DNA of 64,000 bases from assembly GCF_000006565.2 (NCBI RefSeq), contig NC_031471.1, positions 682,001 through 746,000 of the forward strand, written 5' to 3'. The stretch's first letter is position 1; the number at the start of each line of letters is the position of its first letter. Under the pieces are notes generated by a model, which made no database searches, was not told where the DNA came from, and saw only the letters and a list, made by a program, of their open reading frames with translations. Positions 1 to 12,475 of the stretch are shown piece by piece. The translations under genes and the position numbers were made by a program. Origin of the DNA: Toxoplasma gondii ME49. Taxonomy: Eukaryota > Apicomplexa > Conoidasida > Eucoccidiorida > Sarcocystidae.

Positions 1-437
1 AGAGGAAGAAAAGACACCCCAAGCAGAAATGCGAAGCGAGGGAAGACGAGAGGCCAGACAGGAGGAGAAAGACAGAGAAGAAAATAAACTCAGGAAAGAG
101 AAAAAGATGCACCTCAGATCTCGGCCGCAAGCTGCCTCGCGCTGCATCTGTGTGAAGAAGAACTGCAGTCGCCGCCGTCTGCAAAGAAACCGATACGCAA
201 AACCGAAAACCTTTCCACTACCAAAAGCCTTTCAACGCATGCATGCACCGATGCGTATCTACACAATATATATATGTATATATATGGATAGGTGTGTCAT
301 ATTGCATACTCATCTATAGATGCATTTGGTCATTTGCCTCTCTTCTCGCTTCCCATGAGGTTATAGGAAATTGCCGGAACGAAAAGCACAGCAAACGGAC
401 CTCATTTCACATCCAAACACACATATACATACATACA

Positions 438-495
<58 letters not shown>

Positions 496-990
496 ATTGG
501 CTTTATTATATGTATATATATATATATGCAGGTTCGTTTGTGTGAATCTTCGCGTGAATGAACAGAGAAGCGCGTTGTTTCTTTTAATAGGAAGCACCTG
601 ATTTTTTCGAGAACGAAGAGGCTCTTCAACTCGCGTTCTGCCGGACGCTCTTCCCCGTGGAGCGACAGACGCATCCACGCGATTCCTAGGATTCTACGCG
701 AAGTCGAGGAGAGGCATGCGGCCAGGAGAGAGGCGCCTGCTCTCTGAGAGAAAGAAGGAAAAAAGAGAAAAATTGGTTCCACTTCGGGGCATCGTGGATA
801 TCTCAGCGTTCACAGGAAGCGGCATCGAGCTAGGATTCTGGCGCAGAGAAAAAATTGTAAAAACGCTGAGGCAACAAGACCAGATAGAGCACGCGAGCGT
901 CGTCGAAGGCGCAGCAGGGGGCGCATTTACAGTACGTTTCCTCTTCTCAGAAACTGAAAACGAAATGTAGCAAAAATGGAAACTGCAAGC

Positions 991-1024
<34 letters not shown>

Positions 1025-1086
1025 TATATATACATGCATATATGCATATAGATATGTATATGAATATTTGCAGAGGATTATACATC

Positions 1087-1117
<31 letters not shown>

Positions 1118-4100
1118 GGATCGCATTCTGTATGTCGCTTCTGATGTAAACATTGCCTGAGGAGCCGTGACGATGAAGCTCGCAGCCTGGAATCGACGTC
1201 GAGCGACTTTGGAGTATCTGTCTGGCAGACTACGGGATAGTCAACGCTGGCGAGGGCTTGTGTACCTTTCGACAGAGCCGTTCCTTTGCGACACACTCCG
1301 AGCGGAGAAACGCTGAAAGTCCAAGTTCCTTCATTCGTTTTTCCTTTGTTTCAACAATTCGCGCGACGCGGACGAGGGCGGTCTCTCGGCTTCGTCCTCG
1401 GCGAAGCAGATTTTTCCAAATTGAAAAGGACGCGACTAGAGAGAACCGCTCCGCGTTCTTTACCAGTGCAGCGAGCACCAAGAAGCCACGGTGCTGCGGC
1501 ACCCGCAAGGCCGTCATGCGCAGCGCCTCGCTGACCTGATTAAAAGGCGGAGACAAAGAGACAAGCAGCGAAGCGAGGGGTGCGAGGAGCCGAGAACGAA
1601 GGGGAGGAAGCGAGGAAGAAAGTGGACGAAAAAAATCAAAAAACGAAATTAAAGGGAGCAGTGAGAGATGAAGAAGATACAACAGAAGACAGGAAATGAG
1701 AGACGAGAAATCAAAAACACTACGGAGAAAGAGAGAGAGACGGAGGTGCAAGGGATGGGACAGAGACGAGACAGAAGAATGAAAAACGAACGGAAATCGA
1801 AGGCCAGAGGAGAACCACGAGAACGATGAAAGAAGCCAAGTCGCTGCGCGTCTGCCATGAGTGAAGTTTCTCCTGCTGCACCGTTGAACGTCGAGAAAAA
1901 GAGTTCTTTCTACCTTTTCGTAAACCGTCACCACGGACTCTCCCGTTTCCTGTTTTACGTTCTCCACCATCACGTTCTCCGGCCTCTCTCCGTCATTTAG
2001 TTCACTTCTCCCTTCCTCATCTTGTCCTTCGTCTCTACCTGAAGCAGCTCCCCTTTCTGCCTCTACTTTGCCTTCCTGTTTTTTCTCTCTGCTTTCACCG
2101 GGTTTCTCCCTCTCGCTTTGCTCTTTGTTTCTGTCTCGTTCGTTGCCTCTTTGGACCTTCCTTCTTTCTTCCCTGCCTGTCCTTCGTTCTGCTTTTCCCT
2201 TCGCTGCTTCCCACCTGCTGCATGTTTCTGCAGACAGCGTTGCGCTCGTCTTCTTTTGCGGCGAGGGCCCGCTGTTTGAGTGCGGAGAAAGCAGCAACGA
2301 GGCGTCTCTTCTCGATTGAAAGGAGACACAGTTCGACCGCCTTCCCCTTGGCCTGGTCCGACTTGGTCGCGCGAGATCTCACGTAGTCGACGGAATGTTG
2401 CACAAGCCGTTGCCACCCTCGTGCGAGGCGTCGCCGTCGCAGACGCTCCGCGACGCGCCCCAGCAGCTTTTCTGCGTCGTTCTTCTCATTCTTTGCTCTC
2501 CAGAGCCTCTGAAAAGCCAGACGAAGATTTCGGCGTTGCAGTCTCCGCACAACATCCTCCAAATACGCTGCGCCGGCGCCTCTCTGCTTCGCCTTCGCCG
2601 CCTCCAATTTGGTCGCGACGTCGAGGTGAGTGAGCGCCCACAGCATGCGCCGATGGAAGGCTGCGGAGAGAATCAGCGCGAGCGACTTCCTGCGCCAGTG
2701 AGAAATTTGTCTCCCGACCGCCTCCTCCTCCTTCTCGATCACGGCCACAGCCACTGCGAGTCGACGACTGTGCAGGTTGCGTAAATGCGTCCTCTCGGCC
2801 TGCTGACTGAGGTCCCCGAAGAACGACCGGAGCTTCTTCTCCAGCAGCAGCTGAAGCCGCACTGCGCCTTCCCGCCGGGCCGCGGCCGTACACGCGCGCC
2901 GAGCGTCGGCGCGAATGCTCTGCTCGCTTTCTCGCCGCTGCTTCTGAAGAGAGTTCACCCGCAGCTGGAAGTAGAAGAATCGAAACTGCGCTCGTCGAGC
3001 CTCGCAGCATGCGAAGAACAGTCGCTGCGAAAGCAGAGTCAAAGCCGCACGGCGGATGTCTCGAGACACCTCCGCCAGCTGCGCCTGACACGGTGGACGA
3101 TACAAGAAGTCCGGAACTGCAGGGCGTTGTCTGAAGCAGAAGAGGAAGGGCAAAGAGTGGAAGAAACAAAGCAGAGTGAGAGGAGAACAGAGCGGGCGGA
3201 AGAGCGCTCCCGAAAAAGAGAGAGAAACAGCGAGAGAAAGAGAGAGAGAAAGAAACCGTGGGACACACAGAGTGAGAGGAGAGATACACCGAAGGAGAAG
3301 ACGAACAAACGACGTAGAAAAGAAAGTGAGGGAGAGGGAGGTAGCGAAGCGAGGGAGAAAATGGCGAAAAAGGCAGAGAGAGAGAAGAAGATGAAGGGGG
3401 TGAGAAAAAGAGAAACAATGCCGGAGAATTAAACCGGAAGAGGGCAGAGACGATCTGCATCAGAGACAGCTTCGCACAGAGCGAGGAGATCCGAACATGA
3501 AACCAAGAGAGACAGATACCTGGCACACCGAGAGAAAGAAGGCAACACAGCTGTTGGAGTGTACCTCCACTTGTGAGCGAGCAGGGAGAGGCGCTCGGCC
3601 CATTCGCGCATCTCGTTTTCTTGTCTGAAGCGACATACGACCTCCTGGAGTTTCCCCCGTCCTCCCTGGGGGTTCTCGGTGTGCAGAATCTTGAGCCTCC
3701 ACCCGCGTTTCGTCGCCTTCTTTCTCTCTCGCTCGCGGAGATTCTCGTCCAGAGGCGCGACAGACTTCACATCTGCAGACGCCAGAGGCCAGGAGAGACA
3801 CGCAGCCAGCCGGTGCGCGAAGCCAGAGACGAAAGAGACGAAAGAGACGGACGCGAGGAACGCGAGGAACGCGAGGAAGGCCGAGGGTCGGGCAAACGAG
3901 AGAAAGGGGGAGATACAGGGAGGAGAGAGGAGAAAGGAGAAGAGAGAGCAAAGAGAATATGGGAGAGGAGGCGAGCGAGAGACGAAGAGACAGAGAACAA
4001 GAGACGAGAGAGAGGGAAAAAGCGGAGAGAGGCGACGATGGAAGAAGCGCCGGCGGAAGAATAGAGATATGCGGAAGGGAAGAAAGGGTACGCAGAATGG

Positions 4101-7100
4101 GGAGACGGAAGAAGAACAGAAGAGAAGCGAGGGAAGAGAGTCGACGGAACAACGAGGGGAGAGAGGAGAAGAGAGGAGAACAGGGAAGCAACAGATGAAG
4201 CTGGACAAGAGAGAAATGAGAGAAACGGAAGACGAAGCACAGAAGAAAATGCCAAGCAAAACTGATTTTGATGTGGTGACTCACTTGACAGAGGGATCAT
4301 GACTCTCACACAGAGCGGTCGAAGCGAGGCACAGAAGAGAAGGAGGCTCTGGTGCACTAGCAGCGTCTCATCCACCCAGCGTCGTGGAAAAAGACTTCTC
4401 TGTCTCTGGATCTCCGCCTGGAAAACAAGCACAAGAAACAAAGCAATGCTCAAAAGGGTGGCGGAGAGAGACTCGCCATCCTCTCCAGAGGGAGAGCGGC
4501 AAACTCATCAGAAACAGGGGAAATCGGGAGCTAAAGTCCTGACGATCAATGCTAAAGAAGGAGAAGTGGAAACCTGCAGAAAGGCAGGTACAGACACGAG
4601 CGCATTTCTCGAAGAGTAAGGACTCTCCAGCCCCATGCGGAGTCGGGGAGAAGTACGGAAGCTTCTCGCAGTTTACAGTTTAATTGCTCACAGTGAGATT
4701 AAAGTACTTCGCCGGCGGAAGTTCCAGCAGCTCGTGGAGTGTCGCAGCTTGAGTGAAGAGATAAGAGGGAGAAGACGGGATGGCGCCAAGCGCGCCGTCT
4801 CCCCCTTTGCTCGGGTGTATGTACACCTCCGGAGCGCCCCCAGAGTGTCTCTGTTCGTTCCCTCTTTCGACTCCGGAGCCTTGGCTGTCTCCGTGGTGCT
4901 CGTCGACATCGTCGTCGCTCCTAGGTCCTCTTCCAGCGCTGAAGAACGAAGACTTTCTTCTGTCTCTGAAAGCGACGACGCGACTTGTCTCTTCCCCAGG
5001 TTTGACATCTCTCCTGTCGCCTGCGCGCTCTGCAGCTGCGCCTGCAATCGCCGCCTCTCCCTCTTCACTTCTGCGGCTCTCACTTTCCTCTTCTTTCTCC
5101 TCGGACCTCCTCTCTTCCGCACCCTCCTCCAGGGAATCCTTCCACCTCACCGTGGACCGTCTGTGCAGCACCGCCGCGCGACTCTCTCCTGCTTCTTCTC
5201 TCTGTTCCGAGGCCGCATGCGCGAGGCTGCGATCTTCCTCGTCTGCGGCCAAAGGTCCTGAAACGTGACCGAAAGAAATCGAGCGCAGACGCGCGGCGTC
5301 GAGGTCGAGTTTAGGGTCGCTCCTCTCAGGCCGCTTCAGCGCCGACCTGATCCCTCCGGGTGTCCGTTGCCCTTTGTCTGCATGCGTCTCCTCTCTAACT
5401 CGCACCTCCTGAGAGAAGAGCGGCCCTTCTCTCACTCCTTCCTGGAGATCTTCGCTGAACGGGTTGCTTGGGTGGGCGCCTTCTGCCTCCGGCGCCTTCT
5501 GCTCCCCCGTGGGGAAAGACACAAAAGAAGCGTCACCCGTCTCCTCGCCGCTGTCTCTCCTCGGCAGCTGCTCTCTGCAGCTCTCAGACTCCAGCCCTCT
5601 ATTGCGGAAGCGACTCTTCTCGTCCCTTCCTGCCGTAGATCCAACGCCTCTCAGCAAACTTCTCGGTTCCCGTTCGTCTCCCTTTTCGGCAGAGACTCTT
5701 CGCATGTCTCCGCCTTCATCCAGCGTAATGGAGACACCGCTCGAAGTGTGTCCGTCGGGACCGTCGTTCTCCGGATTTCCTCGGCGAGAAGAGCGTCTGA
5801 AGATCCCGAGTCTCTCGCGCATGCTCGACCGCTTGCTCTGCTGACGTCGTTCCTCCTCCACCAACAAAGAACGCCTGTCATCTTCTTCCTCAGACGAATC
5901 TCCCTCTTCCTCTTGAGCTCTGCGGAGGGCCGCAGGCGAGGGCGGGAGAACAAGTTGAAAGTCATCGTCCTCCGGCTTCTCCAATGCATGCACCGACACA
6001 CATGCGAAGCGCGGACGCGCGGTAGATCCGCAAAACGCGGACCGAGCGGCGGCTGCGCAAACAGAAGCCTGCGGAGACCCGCAAAACGCGGGCCGAGCTG
6101 CAGAGATGCCCGAGTCCCGGGGTATACATCCAACCGGAGAAGTCTCACAGAGCGACGAGAGCGAAGACTGCAGGCGTCTGCCTTCCTTCGTCTCCAGGGA
6201 AGAAAGCGAAGGACTGGAAGGCAGAAACGAATGGGTCGCGAGAGAAGAGGGCCGAGAAGAGAGAGAAGAGAGAGAAGAGGAAGAAGGCTGGGGAGAGAGA
6301 GAAAAAGGAGACAACGAAGAAGACCGGTCCTTGTCTAAAGATCGTGGGGAGGAAGGAGACGAGCTACTTGAAGAAGAACCGGCACGGGCAGGCAGTCGTT
6401 GGGAAGCCAGAGACACCTGTGGGGTCGCGGGATGGTTCTTCTTTTGCGAGTGAGCAAGAGAGGAGACACCTGAGGTCGATGCGTGCGAAGAACAACAGAG
6501 GGAAACGGGGGATGGAGCGACACAAGATGGAGAGGTGCGACAGGCAGGAGAACCTCCCTGCGGGGAAGAACTCTGGAAGGAGGAAGGCGACAGAGACGAC
6601 AAACCCCCAGGTGAGGAATCTCCCCGAAAGAGGCCAACGAGGCCGCCGCCGAGACGCAGCACGACCCGTTTTTCATCCTCCTTCACCGGTCCCACCGAAG
6701 AAGGTAGCACTCCTTCAGAAGCCGTCTTCTTCGCAGCTGTGTTCGGAGAGAGAGGAGAAGAGCGAATCGAAGAGGAAGCCGGAAAAGCAGAAATTCTCGA
6801 AGGACGAGCGGCAGAAGAAGCAGAACCTGCTGACAAGGAAGAAGAAGAAGCTGAAGAGCGACAAGAAGAAGAAGAAAGGGGAGGAAAGGGAGAGGAGAAG
6901 GAGGAAGAAGAAGAGCAGGAAGAAGCGTGAGTGCGGGAAGCCGCATAACGTGAGTCGGAAGACTCCGCGTCGGCGGATGTCCAAGAGTTTCGCGATGTTT
7001 TCTCATGTGTCAGTCCACCTAAATATGCAGCTTGCGCCCAACCATTTGTATCGGCGAACGTTTTTTCCGCGAATGTTTTCCGTGACTCTTCCTCTTTATC

Positions 7101-8324
7101 GCGGCTCATTTCGCGCCTCCGAAGCTCGCGTCGAACACACGACGGAGGCGGAACACTGTGAACTTTCTCCCATTTCTCTCCCCGACGAGAAGAACCTGCA
7201 GACTCGACGACACCGTCCGTGTCTCTCTCCGCTCGCTCCTCTCGCCTCTCCGCTCCACGAATTCTCCTAGCGACTCTCCCGCACTCTTCGGCACGAGCGA
7301 CCGACGTCGAAGAAGAAGTACGCAGCGACGAAGAGGAGACGGAGGAAGAGAAGGAAGGCGAGAACGAAGAAGAGGAAGAAGAAGTAGAAGACGGCGAGGA
7401 ATAAGAAGGAGAGGAGACCTGCGTGGAACTGAGAGAGGCGGCGCGAGGTGAGAGATCTGGAGAGAGAGTTCCTCCCCTCATCCGCCGCTCGTCGACAGCG
7501 TCGCAGCAGCGAGTCTCTCTGTGTCTGTTTGGCTGTACAGAACAGGAAGTTGAAGCCTCTGGAGAGGCAAGAAGCACTGCGCTATTCGAGGGGGGACATC
7601 CGTTACGCGAGAAGGAGCGTCCACCGTGCCAGACCGACTGGGATCTCCGAGCGGGCTTTGCGGGAAGCGAGAAGGCATTCGCGTCTAAACGAGGTGTACG
7701 TACAGGTTCGGTTAACGAAGCATGTGAGAAGAATGCGCCAGAAGAGATGGAACGCTTCTGGCTGGCGTGTGCATCCCCGGTATTCAATGTCGCCGGAGGA
7801 GCGGGACGAGACAAATACGCAACCGCGGCTGCATGCCCTTCTGCAAATCGCTGCCCAGATACCTGAGTGGCAATTGAGTGCTCCCGGGACGCCTTCCTAG
7901 CACGGTATAACAGACTGAAAAGCATGCTATCTCCATTCTCTTCTTCTTCGTCTGTAGAGGGGGAGTTGCAGCAAGAAGGGCGAGGTGACGGTCGCACAGC
8001 AGAAGAGAGAGGGAAAGAAGGACGCGTGAGGACACTCTCAGCGTCACACGAAAACGTGTGGTTCCTTGGCCCTGCATTCCTCAATGTAGTTCCGCTCTCA
8101 ACGAGGAGACGATCTCGCGCGTCCTTCGTCTCCCTGTTTCTGAGGTGTACAGACACCTCAGGAGGTGCCCCCGCAGAAGGCGGGCCTGGGCTGGAGAGGC
8201 GCATTGAAGCAGCCGGAGGCTCGACGAAAGATGATGGGAGAAAGTGACCAGGATCTGGGTGAGTATATCGCGAAGAGGAATAAAGAGCAGAAGATCCGTC
8301 CGCAGAACAGAGGGAGTCTTCCAT
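1..8324 (-). CDS. Large protein with low-complexity N-terminal part and SFI1-like helical repeats (3' end off the left edge)
   Basis: Function not established. Exons on the minus strand: 8324-4692 (ATG at 8324), 4417-4285, 3772-3565, 3130-2215, 1535-1266, and less surely 743-598 and 178-1. All junctions are GT-AG and phases agree. Exon 1 encodes about 1,211 residues rich in Ser, Pro, Arg and Glu with no recognised domain. From exon 2 on the protein becomes helical, with recurring basic-plus-aromatic units such as [38 protein letters not shown] and [13 protein letters not shown], spaced roughly 25-40 residues. This resembles the Leu/Phe/Trp repeats by which SFI1-type proteins bind centrin along a centrosomal filament; that role is inference. 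If the donor at 1265 is not used, the frame stops at 1230 and the protein is 1,731 residues. I prefer the longer model because exons 6 and 7 carry the same repeat style in phase. Codon 1 at 8324 is the first ATG of the open frame, but an upstream exon cannot be excluded. Confidence 0.65.
421..495. repeat. (CATA)n followed by (TA)n microsatellite
   Basis: About ten ACAT units run into an uninterrupted TA tract. It lies in the intron between the last two proposed exons (743-598 and 178-1) of the SFI1-like gene. Confidence 0.95.
991..1118. repeat. (TA)n microsatellite with TGCATATA interruptions
   Basis: Two TA tracts separated by TGCATATA/TACATGCA variants. It lies between the proposed exons at 1266-1535 and 598-743 of the SFI1-like gene. 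Confidence 0.95.
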
Positions 8325-11300
8325 CCTCGACGCCTCGACGCAGAAGAGAAATCGCTTCTCGGCGGCTTGGGATGCTCGTGAAGCTCAGGGAGACACAGGG
8401 GGAAACTTGCGACGGACAGAAAACGAAGAGAAGCGATCGCACAAACTGATTCTGGGATTCATCTCCATTATCCACCAGTGTTCAAGGACTCTCGGTACGT
8501 AGGCGATGCATGTCGATTACAGTGTGACCAGGAAGACCTTTCGGAATCGCCTCAGATGTACATACAACAGAGCAGCAAAACAAGATGAAGGACGAAGAAG
8601 AAAGTGCGAGGGTGAAGACACGAAAGCTTTGCGACAGACAGAACCCAAGACCTGACGCACGCATGTACGTGTGTGGCTGCTGGGCACGGAGGAGAGTCCC
8701 AGTTGAGGCGTCAAACTCCGGTGTACGCCCACCTGCTGTTCCACAGCAGACCCATTTAGGAATCCAGCCCTGTTTCAGTCTGTGAGGTGGTTTCAAACAG
8801 AACTCTGCTTTGACCAGCCACTTATGTAGAACTGATGATATAAAACGAAAATCCTTGCAGAACAGGGGTTCTGGTGGAGTTATACAGGAAATTGAGGACG
8901 GCCGAACAGAAGGGACGCACGAGGGACACCAGATGGCCGATAAAACACGAACGAAATGCGAAAAGGGGGATACAAATGGAAAGGACAAGAGGGAAAAACA
9001 AGTTCCAGTCTTCTGATGTCACCCTCAGGGGTACTCTTTGAAAGAGCAGGGAAAGGGGAATCGAAGTGTGGCGGCGGGAGAATGGAGCCGCCGCAAGGGG
9101 TGGCGTAAAAGAGGCAATGGAAAAAACACGAAGAAGGGGGACGCCAAAGCTGTAAAAGAAGCAAAAAGAGAGGTACACGGTAGATCGAAGCCTGTTCCGA
9201 AGCATACGTGAAACGGACTTTGGCGCCAGAGACACAGATGACGCGATCTTTCGGGATGTCCTGCGATGTGTTGGCTTCTTCTCCGTGCTAAACGAAAGCA
9301 GAAAGAGGACCTGTGTTCCTCGCTTGCCTAAGAATCAAAGCGTACCTTTTCTCAAAGCAACAGATTTGTGGAGTCGGCCGGCATCGTCAGCGCGCCGGAA
9401 CACTCGGGAGACGCAGATGTGGAGAAAGCCACAGGTTTTTCGTCAGAGACAAACTGGAGAATTCCAAGACTTCAAGCAAACAGGTCAGGTAATTGAAACC
9501 AAAGGAGAAATAAAATTCCCACCGCACGCGGTCGGAAGGAAAACGATTCGACTCCAAAGGACCCTGACTCGCGATGCTGAGCGCCTGTTTCCCGCGATGC
9601 ACCGGCAAAAATGCAGCAGCAAGTTTTGCCTGTAATTATCACCTGCTCGTTCCGTTACCTTGAGCTCCTCAGCTTTCGTGGTGGCGCGACTCGTCATAAG
9701 AGAAAATGGGGGAGAACTTCTTTGTGTAGATTACGATATTCCGGTAAATGGCAACGGCGCGTGTTCTGTCGCGGAAACCAGCGACCCGAACGGTCCCTGC
9801 GTCGATAATTGACGCGGTCAGCAGGACCATCCACGGGAAAAAGCTCGTCAAACACGCAGAAGCTCTTGTCGATTTCTCTGTGATAAACCGAGCAGAGAGT
9901 GAGCAACATTTATTGCCTCTCACTTGACAACTTACGCAGCGATCGAGTGTGACCGAGTTCACCAGCTTCGCTAGCAGCCCCCACTCAACCGTCCGTGACT
10001 CAGTCGCCTAGCGGCTGGTCGTCTGAAATACGTGGCTGTGCCTCTCCTTGCTTCCAATATGGCAACGTCGAGCGACGCTGCCCCTCCAAGAAAAAGCCGT
10101 TTCGCTCCTGTCTTCGACCTCGTGTCGGAGGGATACTCTGGAAAGGGTCAAATAACAAAATCGAGTGTCCAAGACACACTGCGACTTTGCGCAAAAAGAG
10201 CATCTGGTCCGACCCACCGCGTACGCGCGCATCTCTCAGCCGAGCAGAATCTCGGGCTTTGCGGCCACACTTGCTGTCGCTACTTGCTGAGAGACACTGG
10301 AAGCATTCTGGGGGAGATAATGAGGGAAATGCGGGAGTTTTTGCGGGTTCTTGCTTTCGGGAAGAGTGTCTTGTCTCGGGCGACAGATCGAACGGAATGG
10401 AGGAATGCGCGGCAAACTCGCAAGCTGGCTAGTTCGGCGGTGACCTCGATAGTACCCACAACTTCACGCACGGACAGCCACATTGCGAAGGAACTCATTC
10501 CGTCGTAGTGACCAGGAAGGATCAAGAAATTACATGCGGGTCCCAAGAGACAACATCGAGCGAGTAGAACTTGCATGAAATCGACATTTTCTCGGGAACC
10601 CAACTTGTACTGGCACGTGGCGGCGTTCCGCTGCGGTCCGGTTCAGGTGTCCAGACACTGTCAATTTAGGTTGCTGCGCATCTAGTGTAGGACGTGGGTT
10701 TTCGACTGGAACCTCACTCACGATACGCTGTCGAAGTGAGGCAGCGATCGATATATTCTCTCTCTGTTGGGCGAAAAGCGTATGAGTTGAGCGTTCTGGC
10801 CCGGCCGTCGTCAAGTTCTACTGGACTAGCCTGCGTATCGACTGTGTCGAACAGCAGCTGGATGTAACGGATCCAGTGCAAACAAAAAGAGTATACACGG
10901 AATAGGTTAGCCGTGGGCAGGAGGCAAGACACGTTACACTTTAAACAGAAGAACGCGGCGAGGAGTCGTTCTGCGTACAGTGTGTGCCAGCGTATTCGGC
11001 CTGCGAAATTTTGTACGTCCGACAACGAACTGCACTCGGATAATATGTTGACACGGTGGATGAAAGGCAACCTCAGCTCATGCCGTAGAACAGGTGCGAG
11101 AATAAAGCGATGCGCCTGACGTGTCAGTGTTTCTTTTTGTCACCCAGCATTGCTAACAGCTGCTAGAATATGCGTTGTGTTGATCGTTGCTGTACTCAAC
11201 TAACGACTCGTTTGGCACACGTGATTGGATGGCAGACTGACAACATAACTGGAAACGGGATCGCCTGAGGCCATTCGTATAGCTGTGGAAATGTTGACCA

Positions 11301-11635
11301 AGTGTACAGTCTTTGTGCCGGCCGTATTTCGGAGCGAAATGACTGCAATTTTCAAATTGCGGCCGATCCCCCTCCGGCATCCGACCCAAGAGGCAGACAC
11401 CACTCACGGGGCCCTCATTTCTAGGCAACTGGTTGCGTCAGATTAAGAGTTTCAAATTTCCAAAAGTATGTCACACAGGGTCGTGATGAACGCTGTTATT
11501 CAGGGGTCGAACCCTGTGTTGCGGCGGCACCGGACAAAGCAAAATATTTTCAAGATACAGCTTTGACAAACTGTAGTGCCGCTCGTTCTTGAGCTTGACT
11601 CAGCAGAGCCTGTTTTCGCGAGTTCTGTCGTTGGT
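8325..11635. other. Intergenic stretch without a convincing gene
   Basis: Separates the 5' end of the SFI1-like gene from the 3' end of the secreted Tyr/Gly-rich protein gene; both are on the minus strand. Composition is balanced, with no long TA arrays and no purine/pyrimidine strand bias, unlike the introns nearby. Several frames of 60-150 codons are open but none shows a domain or a good ATG. The best ATG-started frame is plus 10059-10508 (149 codons). A pair of minus-strand segments, 11070-10722 and 10569-10280, can be joined in phase across a GTGAGT donor but has no ATG. Confidence 0.5.
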
Positions 11636-12475
11636 TTAGAATGTGAAGCCAACACCAAAACCAGGACCGAAGCCTCCGAAGCCGTATCCAGGATAGCCGT
11701 AGCCGGGATAGCCATAGCCATATCCGTAGCCATATCCAGGATATCCGTAGCCGTAGCCGGGATAGTATCCACCGAAAAGATTGCCGAGTCCCAGAAGCCG
11801 TTGACGGCCCGAGAGGCGCGGTTTCATCGTACTACCTTCCGACTCTTGTCTCGGAAAGAATCCAGGGAGAAACCAAGGCAGCAGGCTGTGGCGGAACGCT
11901 TCTTTCACAAGGTCAGCACAAGAACAGGGAGCGCCGGTGCCGCGAACGCGCTTTTTTCTGCAGTCGCATTCGATAAACGAGAGTTTCTGGGAGGAGTGTT
12001 CATCATTACCTTGCTTCTTATCGTCTTTCTGTTCATCAGCGTGATCCTTTGCATCGTCATCGCCTTTCTGTTCGTCCTCATTGTTCGTTGCCTCGCCATC
12101 GTCTTTCTTGTCCTCGTCGGGTTCCGCAGCCTCTTCACCGCTGCCTTTCTCGTCTGTCACCTTTTCTGTGGCAGCCACCTCATTCTGTGGAGCGCCAGCG
12201 AGCGCATTATCAGGAGTGAGGTTGCTGGACGCGGCAACCTTTTCGGAGTCACTCGTCAACTTCGCCTGAACATAAACACAGTTCACCATCCATAGATGCA
12301 CCGAAGAAGACTTGCAGAAATCGCACACCTCCATTTAGTGTCTCGATCGCATTTTTGCCTCAACGGCACTCTTTCCGCTTCTCCGGCGACTAACCTCCTC
12401 AGTCTCTTGAGCGACGGTCCTGGTTGTCACGGCCAGGAGGCCAAGGAGCAGAAGAATCTTGATGAAGCCTTTCAT
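11636..12475 (-). CDS. Small secreted protein with acidic middle, Cys patch and Tyr/Gly/Pro repeat tail
   Basis: Two exons, 12475-12395 and 12265-11636, joined in phase 0, give 236 residues. Residues 1-23 are a clear signal peptide: a Lys near the start, then IKILLLLGLLAVTT, ending near Ala-Gln. Residues about 28-115 are rich in Glu, Asp, Lys and Gln. A short patch follows with four cysteines (CDC and CSC), and between them KKRVRG, a possible protease site. The last 45 residues are almost only Gly, Tyr, Pro and Phe, built on YGYPGYG units, ending in GVGFTF. Such tails occur in structural or wall-forming secreted proteins whose tyrosines can be cross-linked; here that is inference. Secretion to dense granules, vacuole, cyst or oocyst wall is possible; the sequence does not decide. 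No transmembrane segment follows the signal peptide. I do not recognise a named family. Confidence 0.8.
11676..11766. repeat. Coding repeat of the Tyr/Gly/Pro tail
   Basis: On the plus strand the units read as variants of ATAGCCATAGCC and CCGTAGCCGGGAT. On the minus strand they encode the YGYPGYG units. Copies differ by silent and single-residue changes, which points to expansion by local duplication. Confidence 0.85.

Noticed and set aside
694..946. Alternative last exon of the SFI1-like gene with stop at 694
   Set aside because: Needs a phase-1 donor that is not present after the exon at 1535-1266. The 743-598 exon fits phase 0 and continues the repeat pattern.
4780..7866. Long plus-strand open frames opposite the first exon of the SFI1-like gene
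   Set aside because: They mirror a biased Ser/Glu/Arg exon. The minus frame is continuous for 1,211 codons and splices in phase to the next exons.
10059..10508. Plus-strand 149-codon frame with an ATG
   Set aside because: No domain, no supporting context and a length that chance allows in this composition.
10280..11070. Two minus-strand segments that join in phase across a GTGAGT donor
   Set aside because: No ATG in the first segment and no recognisable domain, so not listed as a gene.
11501..11516. A GGGTTCGACCC hairpin on the minus strand, like a tRNA T-arm
   Set aside because: The loop is six bases rather than seven, and no acceptor, D- or anticodon arm can be built around it.
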